30,710 bases of DNA from a virus. The notes below the pieces were generated by a model that was given only the letters and a program-made list of their open reading frames with translations, searched no databases and was not told where the DNA came from. How positions within the stretch are numbered: the stretch's first letter is position 1; the number at the start of each line of letters is the position of its first letter. A program made the position numbers and the translations under genes. The stretch lies in the IMG/VR virus record IMGVR_UViG_3300027801_000104, positions 1 through 30,710 of that record, one strand, 5' to 3'. Shown in pieces: positions 1-5,877 of the stretch.

Positions 1-314
1 CGGACCGAACCGGAAAAGTATCCGAAGCGCGACACTTTTACTGTTTTTTAGCTTCGAAAGCCGTTTCCGGACACGGAGTGAAGCAGATTGGAAACGAAAT
101 TAATCGTTGTCACGCATCAGCTATACACGGGATTAGAAAAATATCGGGTTACTTAGATGTCAATATTAAAACGAAAAAGACTGTGGGCGTAATTATGCAA
201 AAACTGGGACGGTTTACGAGTGAGGACGTAGAAAAAAAAGAAATTAACAAGATGCACGTCGGATGGTATAATACACCGGAACGGATGGAGCTTTTAAAAA
301 TTAGTTTATTATGA
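1..314 (+). CDS. DnaA domain IV-like DNA-binding protein (5' truncated by window edge)
   Basis: The reading frame is open to the left edge (codons in phase from base 3), so the real start lies outside the window and the GTG at 78 is probably internal. The visible C-terminal half contains IGNEINRCHASAIHGIRKI. This matches the spacing of the DnaA domain IV signature (IGraF..RDHTTVlHavrkI), the helix-turn-helix that reads DnaA boxes. No AAA+ ATPase is visible in the part seen. Stand-alone Bac_DnaA_C domains occur in phages of Bacteroidota, where they may steer replication initiation or act as regulators. The last codons overlap the start of the next gene (ATGA at 311-314), so the two are probably co-transcribed. 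The fold call is fairly firm; the role is inferred. Confidence 0.62.
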   Translation, partial: DRTGKVSEARHFYCFLASKAVSGHGVKQIGNEINRCHASAIHGIRKISGYLDVNIKTKKTVGVIMQKLGRFTSEDVEKKEINKMHVGWYNTPERMELLKISLL

Positions 315-949
315 AAATACTAAATCTTTACGCTTGTCTTGGGGGAAATAGGTTTCTTTGGGGTGATGAACACGAAATAACGGCGGTAGAGCTTGATCCA
401 GAATTAGCTAGAATGTACCAGGAGAGATTTCCAAATGATACGGTAATTGTGGCCGATGCTCACCAATATTTATTAGACCATTACAAAGAGTTTGATTTTA
501 TATGGAGCAGCCCACCTTGTCCAACTCATAGTAAAATGGTAAAAGCTACAAAGCATGATATAAACGTTTATCCAGACATGAAACTATATGAAGAAATACT
601 ACTTTTGCAGCATTTTTTTAAAGGTAAGTATGTAGTTGAAAATGTAATTTCTTATTATTCGCCATTAATCCAGCCTTATAAATCCAGCCGTCATTATTAT
701 TGGTCAAACTTTGTAATAACTCCATGCAAAGATATTACTAAAATAAAAGATATGTCTAAAGCTACAAGGGGACAAATGGCTGATTATTTAGGTTTTAATT
801 ACGAGGGTAAAAACATTTACATAAAAGGAAATCATGATCCAGCGCAAGTTTTAAGAAATTGCATTCACCCTTTAGAGGGTAAGCATATCTTAGAAAGGGC
901 GCTAGGAATTATCCGACAAGAAAACCCAAATCAAACACAATTATTTTAA
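311..949 (+). CDS. C5-cytosine DNA methyltransferase
   Basis: 212-residue DNA (cytosine-5) methyltransferase; it would transfer a methyl group from S-adenosylmethionine to cytosine C5, probably to shield phage DNA from host restriction. Visible motifs, in family order: motif I-like NLYACLGGNR (residues 5-14), AVELDPE (25-31, the acidic residue that binds the cofactor ribose), motif IV SSPPC (66-70, with C70 as the catalytic nucleophile), motif VI VVENV (108-112), and a motif X-like NCIHPLEGKHIL near the C-terminus. At 212 residues it is short for the family, leaving little room for a target-recognition domain between motifs VIII and IX, so its specificity cannot be guessed. It overlaps the upstream gene by 4 nt. 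The DNA is poorer in CpG than the neighbouring exonuclease gene, suggesting separate acquisition. No restriction endonuclease partner is visible. Confidence 0.85.
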   Translation: MKILNLYACLGGNRFLWGDEHEITAVELDPELARMYQERFPNDTVIVADAHQYLLDHYKEFDFIWSSPPCPTHSKMVKATKHDINVYPDMKLYEEILLLQHFFKGKYVVENVISYYSPLIQPYKSSRHYYWSNFVITPCKDITKIKDMSKATRGQMADYLGFNYEGKNIYIKGNHDPAQVLRNCIHPLEGKHILERALGIIRQENPNQTQLF

Positions 950-991
950 AACAAAACACCGAAAAATAGTATATTATCAAAACAATTAACC

Positions 992-999
992 TATATTTG
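992..999 (+). promoter_or_regulatory. Flavobacterial -7 promoter element TATATTTG
   Basis: TATATTTG fits the Bacteroidota -7 consensus TAnnTTTG and lies 26 nt before the ATG at 1026, in the only sizeable gap between the methyltransferase and the recombination genes. No clear -33 TTG stands at the expected distance. It would drive the operon from 1026 to 3164, which ends at the terminator at 3171-3197. Confidence 0.5.
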
Positions 1000-1025
1000 T
1001 ATAAAACCTAAAACAATTTAAAACT

Positions 1026-1520
1026 ATGGAACAATTAAAAGGACACTGGAAGAAAGCAACAAATCCGAAATTTCTCGGTTCGTGGGACTTCGAAGAAGGA
1101 TCAACCCCGGTTGTAAAAATTTTAAAAGTAACTGAAGAAGAAGTTATGAATTTAGACGGCAAAAAAGAGCCGTGTATAATTATGTACTTTGAAGGATGCA
1201 AGCCGATGATATTAAATAAAACTAACATGAAATCGATTTCGAAATCAGTCGGATCGGCTAAATTCGAGGACTGGATTAATCAGGAAGTAACTTTATTTAC
1301 ATGCCAGGTGAAAGCATTTGGGGACACGGTCGATGCAATACGAATTAAACCGACTAAGCCAAAGAAGAAAGTTTTACCGGCCATTACTCCGGAGCGTTTC
1401 GAAGCTGCAATCGCAGCAAGTAAAGCGGGAAAATATGACGCGGCAAAATTACCGATTCAATTTACATTGACAAAGGACCAAGCCGAAGAGGTTGCAAACG
1501 TTTTAAAACCTGTTAAGTAA
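1026..1520 (+). CDS. Conserved phage recombination-module accessory protein, function unknown
   Basis: 164-residue soluble protein. Its central part (about residues 55-110) has the pattern MILNKTN..SISKSVGS...DWINQEVTLF...VKAFGDTVDAIRIKP. I recognise this from small phage proteins encoded next to exonuclease or single-strand-annealing genes. The alternating beta pattern suggests a compact beta-rich fold. The C-terminal 45 residues are helical and may be a separate interaction segment. Its stop codon (TAA, 1518-1520) is followed directly by the exonuclease ATG at 1520, so translation is probably coupled and the protein likely works with the nuclease. It is not a recognisable RecT, Erf or Rad52 protein. 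First gene after the promoter element at 992. Confidence 0.6.
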   Translation: MEQLKGHWKKATNPKFLGSWDFEEGSTPVVKILKVTEEEVMNLDGKKEPCIIMYFEGCKPMILNKTNMKSISKSVGSAKFEDWINQEVTLFTCQVKAFGDTVDAIRIKPTKPKKKVLPAITPERFEAAIAASKAGKYDAAKLPIQFTLTKDQAEEVANVLKPVK

Positions 1521-2374
1521 TGGAAAACAAAAATAATAAATCGGAAATTCCGGATAATCTTTTAGTACGTTGTTCGTCATTACATAACTTAATGACAAAA
1601 GGAACAGGAAAAAGTCCAAAGGATAAATATTTGGACGCGGTGAAAAGCCTATACGAAAAGGAAGAAAAATACAGATCGACCGCGAACAAGGAAACAAAAA
1701 CGGCGATGAAGTTAGTCGATACGATTGCGGAATTAAGAGCAACTATCAAAGCTTTGAAGCCGTATAGAAACGATATTTCTTTATCCGAAACGTGCCGTAC
1801 TTGGATTAAAAAGATTGCGCAGGAAGCTTTTTACGGATACAAAACCCAAGTTAACTCAAAGTATTGCGATAAAGGAAACATGGTCGAAGATGATTCAATT
1901 GAATTATTAAACTCGGTTTTGTTCACGGATTATAAAAAGAACGTGGATCGGAAGCAAGCGCATCACGCGGACGGGGTCGACTGGTTAACGGGTGAATGTG
2001 ACATTTATTCGGCTTCGGATCGATTGATTCGAGACATTAAAAGTTCGTGGAGTATCGAAACTTTTCCAGCTTTTCAGGAAGACGCGGAAAAGAAGATCAA
2101 GGGCGCGGGTTACGATTGGCAAATGCGAGGTTATATGATTCTTTGGAACGCCTCAAAAGCAATTATCGACGTTTGTTTAGTTGATACGCCGCCGGAATTA
2201 TTGTCAGACTATGACAACTGGGAGCTTCACGAAGTGGAACATATTGCACCTGAAAAGAGAATCACTAGTGTAGTAGTTGAACGGTCCGAATCGATTGAGG
2301 TTGAAATAATGGAGCGTTATAATGCCGCTAATAAATTTTATAAAGAATGTATTAATCAATTAAAAAGTAAATAA
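1520..2374 (+). CDS. YqaJ/lambda-exonuclease-like PD-(D/E)XK nuclease
   Basis: 284-residue nuclease of the PD-(D/E)XK superfamily, lambda-exonuclease/YqaJ branch. It would degrade the 5' strand of double-stranded DNA ends to expose 3' tails for annealing. Catalytic pattern: KGNMVEDD around E123, TGECD with D161, IRDIKSS with D172 and K174 (a D-x-K variant of E-x-K), then GYDWQMRGYMIL (about 197-208), equivalent to the conserved Q..gYm helix of the family. Residues 40-85 form a charged helical insert before the core. It overlaps the accessory gene upstream by one base, and the next gene starts directly after its stop. The SSB-like protein at 2636 completes a recombination set in which no annealing protein is recognisable. 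The superfamily call is firm; polarity and processivity are inferred. Confidence 0.8.
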   Translation: MENKNNKSEIPDNLLVRCSSLHNLMTKGTGKSPKDKYLDAVKSLYEKEEKYRSTANKETKTAMKLVDTIAELRATIKALKPYRNDISLSETCRTWIKKIAQEAFYGYKTQVNSKYCDKGNMVEDDSIELLNSVLFTDYKKNVDRKQAHHADGVDWLTGECDIYSASDRLIRDIKSSWSIETFPAFQEDAEKKIKGAGYDWQMRGYMILWNASKAIIDVCLVDTPPELLSDYDNWELHEVEHIAPEKRITSVVVERSESIEVEIMERYNAANKFYKECINQLKSK

Positions 2375-2632
2375 ATGAAAAAAGTCACACACGCAAAAAT
2401 GAAACCGAAACAAACGCAAGCGATAAAGGAACTGCAACAATCCGCGATGCTTAATGAAGTCGCTTTAGCTGCAGGGGTAAAAATGTTAATGCAAATTCAT
2501 CCAAACGATCAAGATTTCGGGACGGCTGTCCGTGAAGGAATTACTAAAGGAATGGACATTACAAAAATCAACGCGCAATTACAAGAAATACAATCGAACA
2601 CAAACCAGGAAGAAATTCCACAAACTAAATAA
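2375..2632 (+). CDS. Small hypothetical protein of the recombination operon
   Basis: 85 residues, lysine- and glutamine-rich at the N-terminus (KKVTHAKMKPKQTQAIKEL), then helical with no cysteine, signal peptide or membrane segment. The ATG directly follows the TAA of the exonuclease gene and the stop is 3 nt before the SSB-like gene, so it is a core member of this operon. I do not recognise the family. A basic helical protein here could bind DNA or serve as an adaptor for the exonuclease, but nothing in the sequence proves that. CpG-rich codon use like its neighbours indicates it belongs to the phage core. Confidence 0.55.
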   Translation: MKKVTHAKMKPKQTQAIKELQQSAMLNEVALAAGVKMLMQIHPNDQDFGTAVREGITKGMDITKINAQLQEIQSNTNQEEIPQTK

Positions 2633-2635
2633 ATT

Positions 2636-2977
2636 ATGCAATTAAAGGGAAGTATTAAATTAATCAACGAAACGGAAGTAATTTCAGAAAAGTTTCAAAA
2701 AAGATCATTCGTAATCGTAACCGACGAGGAAAAATACCCGCAAGAAATCATTATCGAAACGACTCAAGACAACGTAGACATGTTAGATAATTTTGCGGAA
2801 GGCGAAACAGTAACGGCATCGATTAACATTCGTGGTCGTGAGTGGACCAGTCCAAAAGATGGCACGGTAAGATATTTTAACACTATTCAAGCGTGGAGAA
2901 TTGAAAGCGATTCGAACGCGGCACCGGCTCCGGCAACGGCATCGGCTCCGGCTCCGGCTGAAGATTTACCGTTCTAA
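2636..2977 (+). CDS. DUF3127 single-stranded DNA-binding-like protein
   Basis: 113 residues. The first 85 match DUF3127, an OB-fold family of Bacteroidota and their phages: KRSFVIVTDEEKYPQ, then a VTASINIRGREW strand pair and YFNTIQAWRIE. The linker is made of Ala-Pro repeats and the chain ends EDLPF. That ending copies the acidic tail of bacterial SSB (DDIPF type), which recruits replication and repair proteins. The protein probably coats single-stranded phage DNA made by the exonuclease at 1520 and recruits partners through its tail. The linker is encoded by imperfect GGCTCCG/GGCACCG repeats (about 2920-2958), which may vary in length. The stop is one base before the next ATG (2979). Confidence 0.75.
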   Translation: MQLKGSIKLINETEVISEKFQKRSFVIVTDEEKYPQEIIIETTQDNVDMLDNFAEGETVTASINIRGREWTSPKDGTVRYFNTIQAWRIESDSNAAPAPATASAPAPAEDLPF

Positions 2978-2978
2978 T

Positions 2979-3164
2979 ATGGATAAAATCGGAATCATTG
3001 TCAAGGCAAGGCGTAAAGAATTACGCATGACACAGATCGAAGTAAGTGAATTGGCTAAGGTTGCAAAAAATTCATGTAGACGAATCGAAACGAGCGCGGG
3101 ATATAACATTCGAACCGCTTTAAAGATTTTTTCTGTATTGGGTTTGACTTTTAAAGTAGGTTAA
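2979..3164 (+). CDS. XRE/HipB-like helix-turn-helix regulator
   Basis: 61-residue DNA-binding protein of the XRE (Cro/C1) helix-turn-helix class. ARRKELRMTQIEVSELAKVA (residues 10-29) gives the first helices of the fold, SCRRIETSAGYNIRTALKI the recognition region, and VLGLTFKVG the short C-terminal strand typical of the y4mF/HipB-like subgroup. The frame is open upstream to 2901, but the ATG at 2979, one base after the SSB-like stop, fits the family start and avoids a 77-nt overlap. No HipA-like toxin follows: a terminator comes at once, so this is not an obvious toxin-antitoxin pair. It may regulate the early operon or the divergent late genes. The specificity is unknown. Confidence 0.75.
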   Translation: MDKIGIIVKARRKELRMTQIEVSELAKVAKNSCRRIETSAGYNIRTALKIFSVLGLTFKVG

Positions 3165-3170
3165 TAAATT

Positions 3171-3197
3171 GCGGGGCTGTATTGGTCCCGCTTTTTT
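3171..3197 (+). terminator. Rho-independent terminator of the recombination operon
   Basis: GCGGG, an 11-nt loop, CCCGC, then TTTTTT, beginning 6 nt after the XRE stop codon. Stem strength and T-tract fit an intrinsic terminator for plus-strand transcription starting near 992. It marks the end of the CpG-rich early operon and the start of the CpG-poor accessory block. Confidence 0.8.
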
Positions 3198-3272
3198 ATG
3201 TCAATTAAGTTCTAAAATTAGGTTAAATCAAAATAAAAGGTTTATATTTACGTGTAATTAAAAACTAATAAC

Positions 3273-3407
3273 ATGGAAGACAAAATAAAAGAATTTGAAA
3301 GGTTAATGATGATACATGACGACCTTGATGAAAAAAATAAAAAGATTGAGCGATTGATTCAAGAAAATTTAGATAAAATTAAATTATTAACCAAAAACCA
3401 AAAGTAA
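3273..3407 (+). CDS. Small coiled-coil protein (44 aa)
   Basis: The 44-codon frame starts at the ATG at 3273 and ends at the TAA at 3405. It begins MEDKIKEFERLMMIHDDLDE and is almost wholly helical: heptad spacing of I, L and M with many Lys and Glu suggests a short coiled coil. There are no cysteines and no membrane segment. The AT-rich leader (about 3238-3272) has a TATATTTA that is one base off the flavobacterial -7 element, and a terminator hairpin follows 14 nt after the stop, so it may be its own transcription unit. I do not recognise the family. The flanking signals and sensible codon use support it as a real gene. Confidence 0.5.
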   Translation: MEDKIKEFERLMMIHDDLDEKNKKIERLIQENLDKIKLLTKNQK

Positions 3408-3420
3408 CGTTTATAACAGT

Positions 3421-3438
3421 AAGGCTAACGCCTTTTTT
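3421..3438 (+). terminator. Intrinsic terminator AAGGC-TAAC-GCCTT-TTTT
   Basis: A 5-bp stem with a TAAC tetraloop followed by T residues, just downstream of the 44-aa gene. The same bases can form an alternative hairpin, CTAACGCC (3425-3432) with GGCGTTAG (3443-3450), 8 bp perfect with AAC opposite GTT. The terminator therefore overlaps the repeated leader element described next. Confidence 0.6.
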
Positions 3439-3442
3439 AATT

Positions 3443-3499
3443 GGCGTTAGGATGTATTAGGTTTATGTACGGATTAATTAACAACTAAAATATATTAAA
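3443..3499 (+). repeat. Cassette leader element, copy 1 (plus strand)
   Basis: The 57 nt before the ATG at 3500 contain CGTTAGG, then TGTATTAG, then GTACGGATTAATTAA (3467-3481). The same ordered blocks, CGTTAGG...TTATTAA...GTACGGATTATTAA, occur on the minus strand before the genes starting at 27377 and (with changes) 25815. A shared leader before unrelated genes on opposite strands suggests a mobile or repeatedly recombined module. It could carry a promoter, but no clean TAnnTTTG is present. Confidence 0.5.
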
Positions 3500-3886
3500 A
3501 TGGAATTAACAAAAGAACAAGTAGAAGAAATAAACAAAGAATGCCCATACGGACAAGGTGTATTTAGAGAGCCGTTTGGAATACCTAACGACATAAAAGG
3601 ATTAGTAGTATATACTAAATGGGAATCAGGCGGTAGAGGCGGTAGCTGTTGGGATGATGAAAATACAGTTAATGATGAATATTCAAGTGATAGACCTGAT
3701 GATGCTTTTGTAGTGCTAGATAGAGTACTAAAGATACTAAAGCCTGACATTTCTTATTTAGACTTTAAGAAAATTGAAGCATTGAAAAACTCTAACGGGG
3801 AAACGGATTATGGGTGCTACGGTGACTATACAGAAGATACGATAGAATGGATTGAGTTAGAAGACTTAATAGAAGCACTAACGTAG
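3500..3886 (+). CDS. Conserved phage/bacterial hypothetical protein (128 aa)
   Basis: 128 residues, acidic, with no signal or membrane segment. The centre has GLVVYTKWESGGRGGSCWDD followed by AFVVLDRVLKILKPDISYLDFKKIEAL, and the end is YTEDTIEWIELEDLIEAL. I recognise the last two blocks as a pattern common in uncharacterised accessory proteins of phages and mobile elements, but no function is known. The gene sits between a leader repeat (3443-3499) and a trailer repeat that begins at its stop codon (3884-3899), as the minus-strand genes at 25618 and 27126 do. Low CpG content sets it apart from the recombination operon. No shared sequence links its product to those of the other flanked genes. 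Confidence 0.65.
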   Translation: MELTKEQVEEINKECPYGQGVFREPFGIPNDIKGLVVYTKWESGGRGGSCWDDENTVNDEYSSDRPDDAFVVLDRVLKILKPDISYLDFKKIEALKNSNGETDYGCYGDYTEDTIEWIELEDLIEALT

Positions 3887-3899
3887 TATTAAGCCTAAC
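3884..3899 (+). repeat. Cassette trailer element, copy 1, containing GCCTAAC
   Basis: A 16-nt block beginning at the TAG stop of the preceding gene. It differs at two positions from the minus-strand blocks at 25605-25620 and 27109-27124. It ends in GCCTAAC, an exact match to the attC R-box consensus RYYYAAC. A small hairpin GCAAT/ATTGC follows (3900-3916). No matching GTTRRRY box was found before the next gene. Confidence 0.5.
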
Positions 3900-3949
3900 G
3901 CAATAGTAAAAATTGCGACTGCAAGGAGTTGTTTTTAAAATTAGTTATT

Positions 3950-4217
3950 ATGGAAAAGGAATTAAAGGTTATAGCTGAATGGTATGCTAAAGAAACTAAC
4001 AAGACCGTAGCTGATTTTGATGAATACGACCTTCATGTGTGTAGAGTAGTTGAAGGCTATAAAAAAGCACAGGAGTGGATAAGTGTTGATACACCACTGC
4101 TTAATTGAGGATGAAATAGGCTTATGTGTTGTAGGTGAAGACGGAAACGACTCTGCAAGTATTCAACCTTGGGAGGTGTCCTATTACTTTTTAATACCAA
4201 CAGCACCGAAACATTAA
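3950..4217 (+). pseudogene. DUF551-like gene split by a +1 frameshift
   Basis: The first frame (ATG 3950, TGA 4106-4108, 52 aa) ends in AQEWISVDTPLLN, the start of the DUF551 motif (WISV.d.LPe..). The motif should continue with a hydrophobic strand. That continuation exists in the +1 frame from 4107, EDEIGLCVVGEDGND to the end YYFLIPTAPKH with a stop at 4215-4217, and that frame has no start of its own. One extra base near 4103-4106 (CTTAATTGAG) explains the break. It could be a decayed gene, a sequencing or assembly error, or less likely programmed +1 frameshifting. DUF551 proteins are small phage accessory proteins of unknown function. The gene follows the trailer repeat by about 50 nt. Confidence 0.6.
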
Positions 4218-4232
4218 CCAAAAAAGAATAAC

Positions 4233-4394
4233 ATGGATAACAACAAAGCTTTAGAGATATTAAAACTGCATAACACTTGGAGGCGTGATAGTAGCGTTCC
4301 TCCACTAACAGAAATGGTCAACCCTACGGAATTAGGAAAGGCTATAGACGTAGCTATAAAAGTAATGGAGGAAACCCACCACCTAACCAATTAA
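4233..4394 (+). CDS. Small conserved phage protein (53 aa)
   Basis: 53 residues from the ATG at 4233 to the TAA at 4392. NKALEILKLHNTWRRD at the N-terminus and NPTELGKAIDVAIKVME after it form the pattern of a widespread uncharacterised small phage protein (LkiLklHN.WRRg...mpt.lGkAId.ai). It is helical, basic in the middle, and has no membrane segment. It is the last plus-strand gene: the convergent spanin-like gene ends at 4401, only 6 nt away, and no terminator hairpin fits in between. It starts 15 nt after the frameshifted DUF551-like gene and may share its transcript. Confidence 0.65.
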   Translation: MDNNKALEILKLHNTWRRDSSVPPLTEMVNPTELGKAIDVAIKVMEETHHLTN

Positions 4395-4400
4395 AATTAA

Positions 4401-4913
4401 TTAAGGCTTAACCAACCCAATCATTTTTTTTGCATACAAGCCCACTAAAAACGCGACCAAATACCACACCCAACCGGACCCGCTTCCGGTTTTAATATTG
4501 CTTTGAAGCGATTCGGTATCGGGACAAATCAGATCCGGACACGGTAACGAAACGGAAACGGTGTCGGTTCTGTATACGTAACGCTCTTTTATAACGATTT
4601 TAGCTTTGTTTGTGGCCTTGTCTACTTTAATCGATACAAGACTATCAGAAAACAATAGTATATTGTTAGAGTCGATTAAATTAGCGTGTATTGTGTCGGA
4701 TTCAATTCGAATTGTATCGTGAACAATTACGGATTCGGTTACAGTGTCGTGTATAGATTTAAAATATTCAGGATATTGTAAAACCGCGAATGAAACACTT
4801 TCTTTAATTCCGTTTTTTTCGATTGCGCGTTTTAATCTTTTTTGAGAACTACACGAAAAAAACAAAAACGATAAAGATAGTATTATAGCTAAAAATTTAA
4901 TTAATTCCTTCAT
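4401..4913 (-). CDS. Putative unimolecular spanin (lipoprotein with C-terminal membrane anchor)
   Basis: With the start at 4913, MKELIKFLAIILSLSFLFFS-C gives a lipoprotein signal with the lipidated cysteine at residue 21 followed by SS, a usual Bacteroidota form. A longer in-frame start at 4952 would bury the signal. Residues 22-145 form a charged periplasmic stretch with repeated HDT/ESDT strands, and about residues 148-166 (WVWYLVAFLVGLYA) form a C-terminal transmembrane helix ending in lysines. An outer-membrane lipid anchor plus an inner-membrane helix in one chain is the design of u-spanins such as T1 gp11, which fuse the two membranes in the last step of lysis. It is the last gene of the lysis cluster and overlaps the DUF5675 gene by 17 nt. 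Function is inferred from topology and place. Confidence 0.6.
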   Translation of the reverse strand: MKELIKFLAIILSLSFLFFSCSSQKRLKRAIEKNGIKESVSFAVLQYPEYFKSIHDTVTESVIVHDTIRIESDTIHANLIDSNNILLFSDSLVSIKVDKATNKAKIVIKERYVYRTDTVSVSLPCPDLICPDTESLQSNIKTGSGSGWVWYLVAFLVGLYAKKMIGLVKP

Positions 4914-5364
4914 AAGATAAAAAATTATTTTCAATTGTGATCCAAATTTCACCGCTTGGATTCTCTTTTTCGAACTCCTGGAGTTTTTTGGTTAAAGCTT
5001 TTTCGGCTGTCCCTTGAATTTTAGTTTTATTTTCAATTAAGTTAAACGCAATCAAAGGGCATCCGTGCGAATCTTCCGCAGTATTTCCGCCGTGAATACG
5101 TACACCGGAAAAATTCGGAACATCTAACAATAAAGGCATGATTCTTTTAAATCTATTCGACCAATTCAAAACGATTCTATATCGACCGTCCGGAATTGCT
5201 GTTTTTCCGTAAACTTTTTTATCACTGTATCGGATTTGATCCTCTAACGAATAACAAAAGAAAACGCCTTCAATAAAAAAATCCCCGATATTGTTCGCCT
5301 CGCCTCCTGTTGTTTTTGAGTCGTTGAAAATATATCGTTTAACATTTAATTCAAATTTTTTCAT
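4897..5364 (-). CDS. DUF5675 family protein, probable phage lysin
   Basis: 155 residues matching DUF5675: YIFNDSKTTG near the start, CYSLED (37-42), GKTAIPDGRYRIVLNWS (53-69), PLLLDVPNFSGVRIHGGNTA (77-96) and SHGCPLIAF (99-107). RIHGGNTAEDSHGC resembles the His/Cys motif of YkuD-type L,D-transpeptidases (H...SHGC), with C102 the likely nucleophile. The family is common in phages of Bacteroidota, and its place between holin-like genes and the spanin-like gene argues for cell-wall cleavage or modification. There is no signal peptide, so export would need a holin. No other endolysin-type domain is present in the window. Overlaps at both ends (17 nt and 14 nt) indicate one operon. Confidence 0.65.
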   Translation of the reverse strand: MKKFELNVKRYIFNDSKTTGGEANNIGDFFIEGVFFCYSLEDQIRYSDKKVYGKTAIPDGRYRIVLNWSNRFKRIMPLLLDVPNFSGVRIHGGNTAEDSHGCPLIAFNLIENKTKIQGTAEKALTKKLQEFEKENPSGEIWITIENNFLSYEGIN

Positions 5365-5548
5365 CTAGTTCGATATCCTTTTTCAAGTATTTTATTGTTT
5401 CGTCAATTCCAGCCCCTACAATAAGAACCCAAAAAGTAATATGTTCGTGATTTGTTATGTAAGCACTCGCCCCCCCAATTAAAACAATTCCTTTTAAAGC
5501 GGATAGTAAATTTATAATCCTTTTACGTTTCAATGTCATTTTATCCAT
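5351..5548 (-). CDS. Holin-like small membrane protein (65 aa)
   Basis: 65 residues: a basic N-terminus (MTLKRKRIINLL), a first hydrophobic stretch LKGIVLIGGASAYI, a second HITFWVLIVGAGI, and a charged tail (KYLKKDIELDEKI). Two membrane helices joined by a short polar turn (TNHEH) fit a class II holin. It lies between another small membrane protein and the DUF5675 lysin, overlapping both (13 nt and 14 nt). As is usual for holins, sequence alone gives no family, so the call rests on topology and position. Which of the two adjacent membrane proteins is holin, and whether the other is an antiholin, cannot be told. Confidence 0.5.
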   Translation of the reverse strand: MDKMTLKRKRIINLLSALKGIVLIGGASAYITNHEHITFWVLIVGAGIDETIKYLKKDIELDEKI

Positions 5549-5721
5549 TTTTTTACTTGAGCTTTTACTTTACCCCAATTTGCTATCACTATTATGATAA
5601 AAGAAATAATACTAATATGGTCGCCAATAAAATCAATGCTTTCGTTTAACGTTACATTTGCAATAGTCGCTTGAAGCAATAAGCAAAAGAAACTAATTTT
5701 AGCTAGGGTAAATTCTTTCAT
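5536..5721 (-). CDS. Holin- or antiholin-like small membrane protein (61 aa)
   Basis: 61 residues with an N-terminal hydrophobic segment (KISFFCLLLQATIANVT), a polar acidic loop (NESIDFIGDH), a second segment ISIISFIIIVIANWG, and a basic tail KVKAQVKKWIK. This two-helix shape with a positively charged C-terminus is common among holins. It overlaps the next holin-like gene by 13 nt and is preceded by the 40-aa gene at 5741. The paired small membrane genes ahead of the lysin suggest a holin/antiholin pair, but order and activity are inferred only. Confidence 0.45.
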   Translation of the reverse strand: MKEFTLAKISFFCLLLQATIANVTLNESIDFIGDHISIISFIIIVIANWGKVKAQVKKWIK

Positions 5722-5740
5722 TTTAACTCTCTTTTAGAAT

Positions 5741-5863
5741 TTATTCAAGCACTTCAATAGCTCCCGTACATTTTATAAAAACCTCTTTTGCTTGTTCTTG
5801 TTGCGCTTTCAATTGTTCAATTTTTTGTTCAATTGTTAAAACTTCTTTTGTTTCTTTTTCCAT
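5741..5863 (-). CDS. Small coiled-coil protein upstream of lysis genes (40 aa)
   Basis: 40 residues from the ATG at 5863 to the TAA at 5741. KETKEVLTIEQKIEQLKAQQ shows the Lys/Glu/Gln-rich heptad pattern of a short coiled coil, and the end is FIKCTGAIEVLE with one cysteine. Similar tiny proteins stand between tail-fibre and lysis genes in related phages, as far as I recall, but no function is known. It is spaced 14-20 nt from its neighbours on the same strand, which supports it as real. It could be an adaptor that trimerises with a fibre or baseplate part. Confidence 0.5.
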   Translation of the reverse strand: MEKETKEVLTIEQKIEQLKAQQEQAKEVFIKCTGAIEVLE

Positions 5864-5877
5864 GTTGCAAGTTTAGT

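Noticed and set aside
986-1228. 80-aa minus-strand frame over the 1026 gene
   Set aside because: Antisense to a conserved phage gene and across its promoter; no motif.
2901-2980. Longer start for the XRE regulator at 2901
   Set aside because: The added 26 residues are Arg/Leu repeats translated out of frame from the Ala-Pro linker of the SSB-like gene. The ATG at 2979 fits the family.
3238-3246. TATATTTA as a promoter for the 44-aa gene
   Set aside because: One base off TAnnTTTG at the conserved last G; kept as a remark only.
4057-4305. 82-aa minus-strand frame opposite the DUF551-like gene
   Set aside because: It runs antisense to two motif-bearing plus-strand genes and has no family pattern.
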